Counted from the first letter of the stretch, positions 26,648 to 40,114 are shown. The stretch: 64,000 nt of DNA from Chitinibacter bivalviorum (GCF_013403565.1 NZ_CP058627.1:2852001-2916000); one strand, 5' to 3'. A program made the numbers and translations. Notes: a model not told the origin generated them from the sequence alone.

Positions 26648-26713
26648 ACGCGCGTATCGAATGAACTGACAATTTTGCTGGATAGTCGATCCGGTTTCAG
26701 CCACACTTTCATC

Positions 26714-27712
26714 ATGGCACGCGAAAAACATTTAGATCTTCCATCCTATATCGCCCCAGCTTGGCTGCCGGGTGGGCATGCGCAAACGATTTATCCCGCA
26801 TTGCTGCTGTGGCAGCGGCAAATTAAATACAAGCGCGAGCACTGGATTACGCCGGATATGGATTCGATCGGACTCGATTGGACGCAAGGTCGTGCCGGTA
26901 CACCATTGATCGTGTTATTTCATGGTCTAGAAGGCAGCTCACGCAGTCATTACGCCATCTCACTATTTCATCAAGCGTATCGACAAGGCTGGCGTGGGGT
27001 TGTGCCGCATTTTCGTACTTGTGGCAATGTTCCTAATCGCTTGCCACGCAGCTATCACGCTGGAGATTCGGCGGAAATTGACTGGATTTTACGTAGGCTC
27101 AAAAAACATCTACCCGATACACCGATGTTTGCGGTGGGTTATTCACTGGGTGGAAATGCTTTGCTGAAATGGCTGGGTGAACAGGGGGATGCAGCGCAGG
27201 AGCTGATTCATGCCGCAGCGGCGATTTCTGCGCCGATGGATTTAGCCGCGTGTGGCAACGTGTTGGATTCGGGAATTAATCGCCATCTGTATACACGCGA
27301 GTTTCTTGGCACAATGCGCAAGAAAGCACAGTTCAAATTAAAACTGAGCGAAAATCCGTTTATTGATTGGGAGCAGGTCAAAAAAGTGCGGACTTTGCGC
27401 GAATTTGATGATCTGGTGACGGCCCCACTACATGGTTTTTTTGGGGTGGAAGATTATTGGACTCGTGCCAGTAGTAAAGCGGTGCTGAAGCAGATTAGCC
27501 TACCTACGCTGATCATCAATGCCTTGAATGATCCCTTTATGCCCGCTCATAGTCTGCCGACGGTTCATGATGTCTCAGCGCAAATTCGCTTGATTCAGCC
27601 GCGCGAAGGCGGGCATGTTGGCTTTGTGTCTGGTGCGCCACCGGGTCGCTTCGCTTGGTTGCCCGACACCCTGTTAAAATTCTTCCAATACCATCTGCCC
27701 TTGGTGAAATAG
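26714..27712 (+). CDS. YheT-family alpha/beta hydrolase
   Basis: A 332-residue hydrolase. I start at ATG 26714 (MAREKHLDLPSYIAP); the frame runs upstream through the nagE terminator, which is not coding. Key parts are WLPGGHAQTIYPAL, the oxyanion-region FHGLEGSSRSHY, the nucleophile elbow GYSLGGNALLKWLG with its Ser, and the late REGGHVGFVSG with the catalytic His; these are the landmarks of the YheT/ABHD family of esterases. The physiological substrate is unknown. Its TAG stop is directly followed by the ATG of the next gene, so they are probably one operon with nadC. Confidence 0.9.
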   Translation: MAREKHLDLPSYIAPAWLPGGHAQTIYPALLLWQRQIKYKREHWITPDMDSIGLDWTQGRAGTPLIVLFHGLEGSSRSHYAISLFHQAYRQGWRGVVPHFRTCGNVPNRLPRSYHAGDSAEIDWILRRLKKHLPDTPMFAVGYSLGGNALLKWLGEQGDAAQELIHAAAAISAPMDLAACGNVLDSGINRHLYTREFLGTMRKKAQFKLKLSENPFIDWEQVKKVRTLREFDDLVTAPLHGFFGVEDYWTRASSKAVLKQISLPTLIINALNDPFMPAHSLPTVHDVSAQIRLIQPREGGHVGFVSGAPPGRFAWLPDTLLKFFQYHLPLVK

Positions 27713-29080
27713 ATGAGCCGCGTTCCTGCTGCAATTTTCAAAGCCTACGATATTCGCGGCCCTGTTTCTTTATTGACGAGCGATGTCGCCTATTGGGTGG
27801 GTCGTGCAATTGGCGCCCAAGCCAAATCGCGTCATATTCAATCGATTGCCTTGGCGGGGGATGGCCGGCTTTCGACCCCTGATTTGTTGCAGGCTACTGA
27901 GCGAGGCTTGATCGAGGCCGGTATTCAAGTGCAAAACCTTGGCATGGCTTGTACGCCTTTGCTGTACTTTGCGGCTAAATATCATGCCGATGCTTCGGGC
28001 GTGATGATTACTGGCAGCCATAATCCGCCCGAATACAATGGCATTAAAATCGTTTTGGGCGGGGAAACGATCGATGGCGCTGCATTGCAGGCTTTGCGTG
28101 AGCAAATTGAAGCCGAGCAATTGCCTGTCGCGCAGGGGGCTGAGGTAAATCATCACGATGTCTATGCTGATTATCTTGCTCACATGCAGCAAACGATAGC
28201 GCTCAAGAAAAAACTAAACATTGTGATCGATTGCGGCAATGGCGCGCCTGGTGCGGTTGCTCCGAGCTTATTTCGAGATTTAGGCTGCAATGTAACCGAG
28301 CTGTATTGTGAAGTGGATGGCCACTTCCCGAATCATCATCCAGATCCTCAGGTGGTTGAAAATCTGCGCGAGTTACGCGCGAAAGTCCTCGAAATAAAGG
28401 CCGATGTCGGCATTGCTTTTGATGGCGATGGCGATCGGCTGGGTGTGGTGACCGCGCAAGGGCAGATTATTCCTGGCGATCGCTTATTAATGATTTTTGC
28501 CAGTATCATTTTGCAGCAGCAAACTGGCCATGTTTTATATGATGTGAAATCTAGCCGCGCGGTAGCGCAGTGGGTCAAACAATTGGGCGGCACCTCAGAA
28601 GCGATTCCAACGGGGCATTCGCATATGAAGCGCAAACTCAAACAAAGCAAAGCACTCCTCGCGGGGGAGCTATCTGGGCATTTTGCCTTTGCTGGCTGGG
28701 ATGTCGATGACGCTTTATTTGCAGCTGCCAAATTATTACAGGCCATTGCCGACGGTCTAGATTTAGATAGCGAATTAGCCCGCTTACCGCAGTGCTTGGC
28801 TACGCATGAATTGCAAATACCGCTTTCAGGGGCGGGTCATTTACTAGTGAAAGACATTGCCGCTAAAGCCCAATTTCCAACCGCAAGTAGCATTAGCTTT
28901 GTCGATGGCCTCCGTATCGAATACGCAGATGGTTTTGGCCTGATTCGTGCATCCAACACGACCCCCGTACTGACATTGCGCATCGAGGCGGATGAGGCCC
29001 AAGCACTTCATCGCATCGAACAAGAACTGGCGGCTGCGATCGCTCCGCTTCCTTTTCCTCAATACAGTTTAAGCAAATGA
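27713..29080 (+). CDS. Phosphomannomutase/phosphoglucomutase (AlgC/ManB type)
   Basis: A 455-residue alpha-D-phosphohexomutase that interconverts hexose 1- and 6-phosphates for polysaccharide and LPS precursors. Conserved loops: FKAYDIRGPVS at the N-terminus, the phosphoserine loop TGSHNPPEYNG (Ser102), the metal loop DGDGDR, the sugar-binding GELSGH and the C-terminal phosphate loop RASNTTPVLTLR. Length and motifs match Pseudomonas AlgC, which uses both mannose and glucose phosphates. It starts right after the yheT stop codon and overlaps nadC by 4 bases (ATGA). Confidence 0.93.
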   Translation: MSRVPAAIFKAYDIRGPVSLLTSDVAYWVGRAIGAQAKSRHIQSIALAGDGRLSTPDLLQATERGLIEAGIQVQNLGMACTPLLYFAAKYHADASGVMITGSHNPPEYNGIKIVLGGETIDGAALQALREQIEAEQLPVAQGAEVNHHDVYADYLAHMQQTIALKKKLNIVIDCGNGAPGAVAPSLFRDLGCNVTELYCEVDGHFPNHHPDPQVVENLRELRAKVLEIKADVGIAFDGDGDRLGVVTAQGQIIPGDRLLMIFASIILQQQTGHVLYDVKSSRAVAQWVKQLGGTSEAIPTGHSHMKRKLKQSKALLAGELSGHFAFAGWDVDDALFAAAKLLQAIADGLDLDSELARLPQCLATHELQIPLSGAGHLLVKDIAAKAQFPTASSISFVDGLRIEYADGFGLIRASNTTPVLTLRIEADEAQALHRIEQELAAAIAPLPFPQYSLSK

Positions 29081-29916
29081 TCAATTTACCCCCTCAATAT
29101 ATTATTGCTGCCAATGTAGCAGCCGCTTTGGCCGAAGACATTAGCGAGCGTGATTGGACGGCGCAACTCATTCCTGCAGAGCAAACTGCCACCGCTCACA
29201 TCATCGTGCGCCAAGCCGCCGTCATTTGTGGTTTACCGTGGGCCAATGAGGTCATTCGGCAAGTCGATGAAACCATTCAAATCGATTGGAAAATTACGGA
29301 GGGGGAGTATGTCGCTGAAGATCAGTTACTTTGTATTCTTCAGGGCAATGCCCGCTCTTTGCTCACTGCAGAACGCAGTATTCTCAATTTCATCCAGACC
29401 TTATCAGCGGTAGCGACCGAAACCCATCGCTACGCAGCAGTGATTAAAGGCACCAATGCCGTTGTCCATGACACGCGTAAAACCATTCCTGGTCTACGTC
29501 GCGCGCAAAAATATGCGGTCACGGTCGGTGGTGGAGCTAATCAACGCATCGCTTTGTATGACGGCATTTTGATCAAAGAAAATCACATCGTTGCTGCAGG
29601 TAGTATTTCAAATGCACTGGCAGCCGCTCAGTCGATTGCGCCTAAACACGTCACAATCCAGATCGAAGTAGAAAACCTCGACGAACTTGCCCAAGCTTTA
29701 GCCGCAGGCGCGGAATCAGTCTTGCTCGACAATATGAGCTTGGATGAAATGCGTACCGCCGTTGAGATGTCAAAAGGCAAAGCCATCTTGGAAGCATCTG
29801 GTGGCGTTGACCTCACCACCATCAGAGCGATTGCCGAAACGGGTGTTGACCGAATTTCAGTGGGTAAGCTCACTAAGGATATTCAAGCCGTCGATCTATC
29901 AATGCGGTTTAGCTAA
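29077..29916 (+). CDS. nadC: Nicotinate-nucleotide pyrophosphorylase (carboxylating)
   Basis: A 279-residue quinolinate phosphoribosyltransferase of NAD synthesis that converts quinolinate and PRPP to nicotinate mononucleotide. Landmarks are ALAEDISERDWTAQLI near the start, TAERSILNFIQTLSAVAT, HDTRKTIPGLRRAQKYAV with the conserved substrate-binding Arg/Lys, and the EASGGVDLTTIRAIAETGVD barrel end. It overlaps the mutase gene by 4 bases and is closed by a strong terminator, so it ends a yheT-mutase-nadC operon. Confidence 0.96.
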   Translation: MINLPPQYIIAANVAAALAEDISERDWTAQLIPAEQTATAHIIVRQAAVICGLPWANEVIRQVDETIQIDWKITEGEYVAEDQLLCILQGNARSLLTAERSILNFIQTLSAVATETHRYAAVIKGTNAVVHDTRKTIPGLRRAQKYAVTVGGGANQRIALYDGILIKENHIVAAGSISNALAAAQSIAPKHVTIQIEVENLDELAQALAAGAESVLLDNMSLDEMRTAVEMSKGKAILEASGGVDLTTIRAIAETGVDRISVGKLTKDIQAVDLSMRFS

Positions 29917-29943
29917 CGCAATAAAGTGAGCATGTTGCCTTTA

Positions 29944-29975
29944 ACACAGCCCGCGCCAGCGGGCTGTGTGCTTTT
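29944..29975 (+). terminator. Intrinsic terminator of nadC
   Basis: A perfect 11-bp GC-rich stem ACACAGCCCGC / GCGGGCTGTGT with loop GCCA, followed by GCTTTT. Confidence 0.88.
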
Positions 29976-30170
29976 CGGGGTGTTGATTTCGCTGTTTTCA
30001 TGCCTTTCGTGCTTTTTCTACCGCGCCGTTGATTCTTTTTCACTCTTTTCGCCTGAATTCGCTGGTGCTGCGAACGTGCTTTTTGCGTTTGCTGCAAAAA
30101 TGTCTCAAATCTCGTTCCTATTCAGATCAACCACTTAGCGCCTTTCTTTGCTTTTCTTTACCGATAGGTG

Positions 30171-30199
30171 TTGACGGGCTTCGAGGCGGTGGGTATAGT
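30171..30199 (+). promoter_or_regulatory. rRNA operon promoter
   Basis: TTGACG at 30171-30176 and TATAGT at 30194-30199 are spaced by exactly 17 bases, with a T-rich run upstream (CTTTCTTTGCTTTTCTTTA) that could act as an UP-type element. The gene-free stretch 29976-30425 (450 bases) otherwise holds only the rRNA leader with boxA and a processing stem. Confidence 0.8.
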
Positions 30200-30255
30200 T
30201 CGGCCTCTCTGCTGATGACGCAGCGAAACGAAGTGATGTTTCTGCAGTCTCAGAT

Positions 30256-30267
30256 CGATCTTTAACA
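30256..30267 (+). promoter_or_regulatory. boxA antitermination site in the rRNA leader
   Basis: CGATCTTTAACA resembles the bacterial boxA consensus TGCTCTTTAACA. NusB/S10 binding here would protect the rRNA transcript from Rho. A second copy (CGTTCTTTAACA) lies before the 23S gene at about 32498-32509. Confidence 0.75.
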
Positions 30268-30270
30268 ATA

Positions 30271-30290
30271 TACAGCCGATGAGTGTGAGT
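30271..30290 (+). other. 16S processing stem, 5' strand
   Basis: These 20 bases are perfectly complementary to 31985-32004 beyond the 16S 3' end. The pair would form the long helix that RNase III cuts to release pre-16S rRNA. Confidence 0.85.
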
Positions 30291-30425
30291 GCTTGATTCG
30301 TAAGTCGAAACAAGTGCTTGCACTCAATTGAAAAAGTAATATTTGTAGTCTGAACTTCGGTTCAAACTCGGATGTTCTTTTGAGTATTGAAGTACAAGCC
30401 AAGTAGTAAAAATAGCATAGCGATT

Positions 30426-31960
<1,535 letters not shown>

Positions 31961-31984
31961 AAGAGAAAGACCTGCGGGTCAAGT

Positions 31985-32004
31985 ACTCACACTCATCGGC
32001 TGTA
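31985..32004 (+). other. 16S processing stem, 3' strand
   Basis: Perfect 20-base complement of 30271-30290, closing the pre-16S RNase III stem. Confidence 0.85.
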
Positions 32005-32153
32005 GAATTTGAAGATACAGAGAAAGTAACTGCGAGATGAAGCAATTGATCTCAGGGTTACGGACTTGGTTGGAAGCTGGGTCAGTCGCTCTGGCGGCGT
32101 AGATTATCTAAGGTAATCTCGAAGTTAGGGTTGATCTAGTGAAGACAAAAGCT

Positions 32154-32230
32154 GGGTCAGTAGCTCAGTCGGTTAGAGCACCGTCTTGATAAGGCGGGGG
32201 TCGCTGGTTCGATTCCAGCTTGACCCACCA
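32154..32230 (+). tRNA. tRNA-Ile (GAT)
   Basis: A 77-base tRNA including an encoded CCA. Acceptor GGGTCAG pairs with TTGACCC, the anticodon loop CTTGATAAG has GAT at 32188-32190, and the T-arm is GGTTCGATTCC. It is in the 16S-23S spacer, its usual place. A partial look-alike of its 5' end is found upstream at 32075-32091. Confidence 0.97.
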
Positions 32231-32269
32231 CTTACCTAGTAAGTGGAAACAGCTTAGTAATGCCAGATT

Positions 32270-32345
32270 GGGGGATTAGCTCAGTTGGGAGAGCACCTGC
32301 TTTGCAAGCAGGGGGTCGTCGGTTCGATCCCGTCATCCTCCACCA
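32270..32345 (+). tRNA. tRNA-Ala (TGC)
   Basis: A 76-base tRNA with encoded CCA. Acceptor GGGGGAT pairs with ATCCTCC, the anticodon loop TTTGCAA has TGC at 32303-32305, and the T-arm is GGTTCGATCCC. It follows tRNA-Ile after 39 bases in the rRNA spacer. Confidence 0.97.
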
Positions 32346-32698
32346 CACCTTGCGGCGAGCACTGTGCAAACAGTGGTGCAGCAAAAAAGTCACTGTCAAG
32401 AATTTAGAATTCAGTCAATAGACGGATCAGTAGTTGGGATTCGGGTTGTTGATTTTGTTCTGGTTTCTTAAATCGGAATGTCGAAAGACATCTGTATCGT
32501 TCTTTAACAAAATAGAAGAAGTAATATCTCCTAATTAAACAATGTGAAAACAGGGTGACTTGTTTTTACAGTAATAAATTGGGTTGATTGTATCTGCTGA
32601 TGTAAAAGTCAGCCGTTGAATAGCGTGAGAAACTATTCAACAAGTCGTAAATACGAAACTCTGACCAAGAGTACGGTAAAACGTGTTTGAGGTTATAG
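32346..32698 (+). other. rRNA internal spacer between tRNA-Ala and 23S
   Basis: About 350 bases with no gene. It holds the second boxA-like site (TTCTTTAACA, near 32500-32509) and the 5' strand of the 23S processing stem: GGTTATAGGATCAAGC (32691-32706) is complementary to GCTTGATCCTATAACC (35576-35591) after the 23S 3' end. A hairpin GTTGAATAG/CTATTCAAC lies around 32614-32641. Confidence 0.75.
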
Positions 32699-35585
<2,887 letters not shown>

Positions 35586-35739
35586 ATAACCTGAGACGCG
35601 TTAAGCGGCTGATGGTATAATCGACCCAATACAAGTTAAGAGATATGAGATCAGTTGATGAGTGTAGCGAATCAACTGATTGTTAAGACTTCTTCTATTT
35701 CGAGTGATTGTTTGAAAGAACAGTGACTCACCCAGTTTT

Positions 35740-35854
35740 GTCTGGTGACCATAGCGAGGTGGTCCCACTCCTTCCCATCCCGAACAGGACAGTGAAACGC
35801 CTCAGCGCCGATGATAGTGCGGATAGCCCGTGTGAAAGTAGGTCATTGCCAGAC
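35740..35854 (+). rRNA. rrf: 5S ribosomal RNA
   Basis: A roughly 115-base 5S rRNA: GTCTGGTGACCATAGCGAGG at the 5' end pairs with CATTGCCAGAC at the 3' end, and the conserved TCCCATCCCGAACAGGACAG and GAAACGCCTCAGCGCCGATG are present. It is the last RNA of the operon. Confidence 0.95.
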
Positions 35855-35867
35855 TCCCCTAAGTATA

Positions 35868-35897
35868 AAAGCCCAGTGTGAAAACACTGGGCTTTTT
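35868..35897 (+). terminator. rRNA operon terminator
   Basis: A GC-rich stem GCCCAGTGT / ACACTGGGC with GAAA loop, A-tract before and TTTTT after, ends the rRNA operon 13 bases after 5S. Confidence 0.94.
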
Positions 35898-36122
35898 GCT
35901 TTGCGCTGAGGAAATAGAATACCTTGGGGTATGGCGCCCTAATTATTATGTTTGTTGCTCTTCAGAGGCATACCAAGTGTCATTGCTTCGGACGTTGAGC
36001 ATCTGGGATGGATGCTCACTCCAATTCTGATTTAACGCCAAATACAGCTTTTGCCGTGCTGTTTTGTCATCCACTTCCAGTTAAAATAGTGGCAATTCTT
36101 TCGATTGCATGGATTTTTGCTG

Positions 36123-37487
36123 ATGAACTCTGTACTGAATGTTGTGATTTTGGCCGCAGGTAAGGGCACGCGCATGTATTCTAGCTTGCCCAAGGTCTTG
36201 CATAAGCTGGCAGGAAAGCCATTAGTTCAGCATGTCATTGATACCGCGAAAGGCTTAAATCCCGCCAAACTCGTGGTTGTGTATGGATTTGGTGGTGAAA
36301 AATTGCAAGAGGCTTTAGCTGGCCAAGAATTAGGTTTTGCATTGCAGGCTGAGCAATTGGGAACGGGTCACGCGTTGGCGCAGGCCGTGCCGCAACTGAA
36401 TGGTGATACCACGCTGATGTTGTATGGCGATGTACCGCTGACGCGCTTGGCGACGTTGCAGAAATTGCTGGCTGCCTGTGAAGGCGACAAGTTAGGTATT
36501 TTGACTGACATCTTGGATGACGCAACTGGATATGGACGTATTGTGCGCAATGGACAGGCGCAAGTGACCCATATTGTTGAGCAAAAAGACTGCACGCCCG
36601 AAGAAGCGGCGATTCGCGAGATGAACACGGGCATTTTGGTGTTGCCAACTGCCAAACTCACGGGCTGGTTGTCTGAGTTGAAAAATGACAATGCGCAAGG
36701 TGAGTACTATGCAACCGATCTGATTGCGCTGGCCGTCCGTGATGGCGTTGAGATTGCGACTGTGCATCCTGCAGATCACTGGGAAGCGGAAGGCATTAAC
36801 AACAAACTTCAGCTGGCCACCTTGGAGCGTATTCATCAGCTAGAAATTGCGAAATCCTTGCTCACTGCCGGTGTGGGTTTGGCCGACCCTGCCCGTATCG
36901 ATGTGCGTGGTGCGATTGAACATGGTCAGGATGTCTTGATTGATGTGAATTGCGTGTTTGAGGGCAAAGTAGTCTTGGGTAAAGGGGTGAGTATTGGCGC
37001 CAATTGCTACCTGAAAAATGTGACGATTGCGGATGGCGCGGTGATTCATCCATTCTCACATCTGGAAGATGCGGTGGTCGGCGCAGGCAGTCTAATCGGC
37101 CCCTACGCACGTTTGCGCCCTGGTGCCGAATTGGCTGAAGAAGTGCATATCGGCAATTTCGTTGAGGTCAAAAAAGCGACGATTGCCAAAGGTAGTAAAG
37201 TCAATCACCTGACTTACATTGGCGATACGACGATGGGCTCGGGCGTGAATGTCGGCGCAGGTACGATTACCGCCAATTACGATGGGGTGAATAAATTTCG
37301 CACCGTGATTGAAGACAATGTTCGCATCGGTTCGAATAATGTATTGGTCGCGCCGGTGACAATTGGCGCGGGCGCTACCACTGGCGCTGGCTCGGTCATC
37401 AGCAAAAATGCACCAGCTGGCGAATTGACAGTAGCTCGCGCCAAACAGGTGACGATTACTGGTTGGCAGCGCCCAACTAAAAAATAA
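36123..37487 (+). CDS. glmU: Bifunctional GlmU (GlcN-1-P acetyltransferase / UDP-GlcNAc pyrophosphorylase)
   Basis: A 454-residue enzyme that acetylates glucosamine-1-phosphate and then couples it to UTP, giving UDP-GlcNAc for peptidoglycan and LPS. The N-terminal pyrophosphorylase domain has LAAGKGTRMYSSLPKVLH with the catalytic Arg/Lys; the C-terminal left-handed beta-helix has repeated hexapeptides and the motifs RPGAELAEEVHIGNFVEVKK and NHLTYIGD, then ITANYDGVNK with the acetyl-CoA site. ATG 36123 is chosen because the conserved protein begins MNSVLNVVILAAG; the ATG at 36105 adds six residues without support. It is monocistronic, with its own UUCG-loop terminator. Confidence 0.97.
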   Translation: MNSVLNVVILAAGKGTRMYSSLPKVLHKLAGKPLVQHVIDTAKGLNPAKLVVVYGFGGEKLQEALAGQELGFALQAEQLGTGHALAQAVPQLNGDTTLMLYGDVPLTRLATLQKLLAACEGDKLGILTDILDDATGYGRIVRNGQAQVTHIVEQKDCTPEEAAIREMNTGILVLPTAKLTGWLSELKNDNAQGEYYATDLIALAVRDGVEIATVHPADHWEAEGINNKLQLATLERIHQLEIAKSLLTAGVGLADPARIDVRGAIEHGQDVLIDVNCVFEGKVVLGKGVSIGANCYLKNVTIADGAVIHPFSHLEDAVVGAGSLIGPYARLRPGAELAEEVHIGNFVEVKKATIAKGSKVNHLTYIGDTTMGSGVNVGAGTITANYDGVNKFRTVIEDNVRIGSNNVLVAPVTIGAGATTGAGSVISKNAPAGELTVARAKQVTITGWQRPTKK

Positions 37488-37535
37488 GGTATTGCTCGCT
37501 ATTCATATTAAATACTGCTTTACAAGCGTATACCT

Positions 37536-37562
37536 AGCCCGATGTTCGCATCGGGCTTTTTT
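37536..37562 (+). terminator. Intrinsic terminator of glmU
   Basis: A 9-bp stem AGCCCGATG / CATCGGGCT closed by a stable TTCG tetraloop and followed by a T6 tract. Confidence 0.93.
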
Positions 37563-37670
37563 ATTGCGAGCTATCTTACGTTGCTGGATATGGATTCAGC
37601 TTTTAGAAAGCTATAGCTTTGTTGCAAATCGCTGTATGATAAAAATCTAATTTATTGTGAGCGTTGGATC

Positions 37671-39497
37671 ATGAACAAGTCCTCTTTATTCTTGGCAACT
37701 TTGGCGACAACAGCTCTATTGAGTGCTTGTGGTGGTGGAGGTGGCGGTTCATCTACATCGATTACAACCCCTGCGCCAACTATGCCGAGTATTACGCCGC
37801 AACCTGCTGATCCGATCTCGACCACACCAATTATTCCTGCTCCTGTGGCGATTCCGATGGCGGCGGGTGCGTTGCGTATTAGTGAGATTTCGAGCAGTGG
37901 CTGGATCGAAATTTATAATCCGAATACTGATCCAGTCGATGTGAGTCGCGTTAAGTTGCGCACTTATGATAACGCCAGCCGAATCATTGAATTTGATATC
38001 CCTGCGGCCACTATTCTGCCTAAGGGTTACCTCGTCGTGGCGAAAAAACCAACTGCGAGTGCGGTATCAAGCCAGCAAGTCGTTTTTGTCGGTAATTTAA
38101 GCCAGTATCCTGATTTTTGGTCGTCTGGTTTTGTCGAGTTGATTACCGATACGCAAAGCATTGATTTTGTTCGCTATGGTTCGGATTCGACTGCGTCCAA
38201 ATTTGCCGCGCAAAGCCCTGCGCCCTGGAGCGGTAGTGCTGCTCCCGCATTGGCTTCTGCGAGCTATGGCAATAGCCTAGTTCGTCCTGCTAGTAGCATT
38301 AATAGCGATACCAATACCAACGCAGACTGGTCAACGAGCAATTTTAGTACGCCATTTGGCGCCAACGATGTACCCGCCAATGCGGTGGATGCCGATAACG
38401 ATGGTATTCCCGATTCGGCCGAAATTGCTGGCGGCACTTTCGCTGGCCTTGATTTGTATGGCATGGGGGCGCGGACGGGGCAGCGCGATATCTTTGTTGA
38501 AATTGACTATATGTCGAGTACCGATGTCGGCGTTAAACCACGCCCAGAAGCATTGAAAAAAATCGTCGATGTTTTTGCACGTCAAGGGATTGCGTTGCAC
38601 TTTGACGCTGGTCCGAATGTCCCAGAATATAACCTCGGCAATGCACAATCCGTCCTGCCATTCAATCGCTGCCTTGATTTGGGCTATCCTGCTTTCGGTT
38701 GTGCTGATGTGTATGACCTAAAAACGAAATATTTCGATTTACGTCGTAATCCGATTTTCCATTACGCAGTTATGGGTTATGAGTCGGGCTCTAGCAGTGG
38801 CGCTGCGGGTCTTGGTGAAGTTTCAGGGAATGATTTCAATATCACGCTGGGAAATCAAGGCTACAGTGTGCAGTCCGTCCAGCAGAAACAATTTTTGATC
38901 AATATTCAAGCGGCTACCATCATGCATGAGCTTGGGCATAACCTTGGCTTGCGACACGGTGGTTTTGAAGATCATAACTACAAACCCAACTACATCAGTA
39001 CGATGAACTATACCTACGCCAATGCAGGCTTACCGCTCAATGCGGCTGGGGCGAATGCGGGTCAGCGCTGGTATTTGCAAAATGGCCTGCGTGGTTTGAG
39101 TATTTGCTCTAGCGCACTCGAAGCAAATGCTTGCTCGGATTCATTCATCATCGATTATTCCAATGGCGTGTCGCAAGACTTGGATGAAGTTCGCTTATCA
39201 GAAAGTAATTTGCTGGGACGAGGAACAAGTTCAGGTGCTTATATCGATTGGAATGCAGATAATAGACTCACCGCTACACTGTTGAGCTTGAACATTGATT
39301 CGCCTGATTCATCCGTTTCGCTGGATGTCTTGCGTGATTACAATGATTGGGCCAATTTAGTGTTGCCATTTGCACGGCAGTATCAAGGATCAATGCTCAG
39401 AAGCGTCAATGATCAACGCCCTGTGCATGAAGTGCATTTCCTGAACGACAAACAGCCAGTGGCCAAAGAATGGCCAATCTTGCGAAAAATGCCATGA
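37671..39497 (+). CDS. Secreted metzincin-type metalloprotease lipoprotein with lamin-tail-like domain
   Basis: A 608-residue predicted lipoprotein (lipobox LLSAC, Cys20) followed by a Gly6 run and a Pro/Thr/Ser-rich linker. An N-terminal domain (about 65-215) resembles a lamin-tail domain: LRISEISSSGWIEIYNP, then VDVSRVKLRTYDN and SIDFVRYG. A DADNDGIPD calcium-loop precedes a protease domain whose zinc site is HELGHNLGLRHGG (His419, His423, His429) with a Met-turn in STMNYTY, the metzincin pattern. It probably acts at the cell surface or outside. It overlaps the next gene by 4 bases, so the two are coupled. I cannot name the substrate. Confidence 0.85.
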   Translation: MNKSSLFLATLATTALLSACGGGGGGSSTSITTPAPTMPSITPQPADPISTTPIIPAPVAIPMAAGALRISEISSSGWIEIYNPNTDPVDVSRVKLRTYDNASRIIEFDIPAATILPKGYLVVAKKPTASAVSSQQVVFVGNLSQYPDFWSSGFVELITDTQSIDFVRYGSDSTASKFAAQSPAPWSGSAAPALASASYGNSLVRPASSINSDTNTNADWSTSNFSTPFGANDVPANAVDADNDGIPDSAEIAGGTFAGLDLYGMGARTGQRDIFVEIDYMSSTDVGVKPRPEALKKIVDVFARQGIALHFDAGPNVPEYNLGNAQSVLPFNRCLDLGYPAFGCADVYDLKTKYFDLRRNPIFHYAVMGYESGSSSGAAGLGEVSGNDFNITLGNQGYSVQSVQQKQFLINIQAATIMHELGHNLGLRHGGFEDHNYKPNYISTMNYTYANAGLPLNAAGANAGQRWYLQNGLRGLSICSSALEANACSDSFIIDYSNGVSQDLDEVRLSESNLLGRGTSSGAYIDWNADNRLTATLLSLNIDSPDSSVSLDVLRDYNDWANLVLPFARQYQGSMLRSVNDQRPVHEVHFLNDKQPVAKEWPILRKMP

Positions 39498-40033
39498 AAA
39501 TGATCGCGATTGCTGCTTTGCTTGGCCTAAATAGCGTCGCTTTTTCCGCTCAAACCCAGGTGATGGGGGTTTGGACGGAAAAGCAGCGCATCGAGTCGAT
39601 TAAGGCTGATGAAGCGAGTTGGCAATGGCAGGGCGGCGGACAATCACTGAACTTGGCGACGCCGCCGCATCAGTTTTCGCCTCCTCAAGTGGGCGACTGG
39701 TTTGAGCTCAATATGCGCCACAACCCGGCGGGGGTGATGCGCAAGCTGATGTGGTCGCATGAACAGCAAGAGGCGCCGTGGTTGATCGTGGGACTTAATT
39801 TACCCCTCGCAGGCGAGGCAATGCCTGGTTGGCGCTGGGAAGCTGGCCCTGTCTTGGTCAAAGGCAAGCTGCGGATTCAGGTCCCCGTTGGTAAGTTGAC
39901 TCAGGTTCGCGGTTGGTGTGTGCTCATTTCTGATTTTCGCGGTGCCAAACCCAGCACGCCTGGTGTTGCCAATGAAACTGAGACGCGGCTCGATTGGTGG
40001 GCTCAGCAAACGAAAAAGCCCTGTATTTACTAA
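39494..40033 (+). CDS. Secreted protein of unknown function coupled to the metalloprotease
   Basis: A 179-residue protein with a signal peptide. I start at ATG 39494, which overlaps the protease stop codon (ATGA) and gives MKMIAIAALLGLNSVAFSA as a clean signal; an ATG at 39470 would hide it behind eight extra residues. The mature part is rich in Trp and Gln (EASWQWQGGGQ, PGWRWEAGP) and ends with two Cys-containing segments (RGWCVLIS and KKPCIY). I do not recognise a family. Translational coupling to the metalloprotease suggests a chaperone, inhibitor or processing partner, which is only inference. Confidence 0.75.
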   Translation: MKMIAIAALLGLNSVAFSAQTQVMGVWTEKQRIESIKADEASWQWQGGGQSLNLATPPHQFSPPQVGDWFELNMRHNPAGVMRKLMWSHEQQEAPWLIVGLNLPLAGEAMPGWRWEAGPVLVKGKLRIQVPVGKLTQVRGWCVLISDFRGAKPSTPGVANETETRLDWWAQQTKKPCIY

Positions 40034-40057
40034 TCAAATCAATATTATTTCTTGTTC

Positions 40058-40083
40058 AAGGCAGCCCAAGGGCTGCCTTTTTC
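40058..40083 (+). terminator. Intrinsic terminator of the metalloprotease operon
   Basis: A 9-bp stem AAGGCAGCC / GGCTGCCTT with loop CAAG and a T5 tract lies 24 bases after the second gene. Confidence 0.92.
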
Positions 40084-40114
40084 TTTGCGTGTGTGTCCTT
40101 ATTTTACCGCCTGT

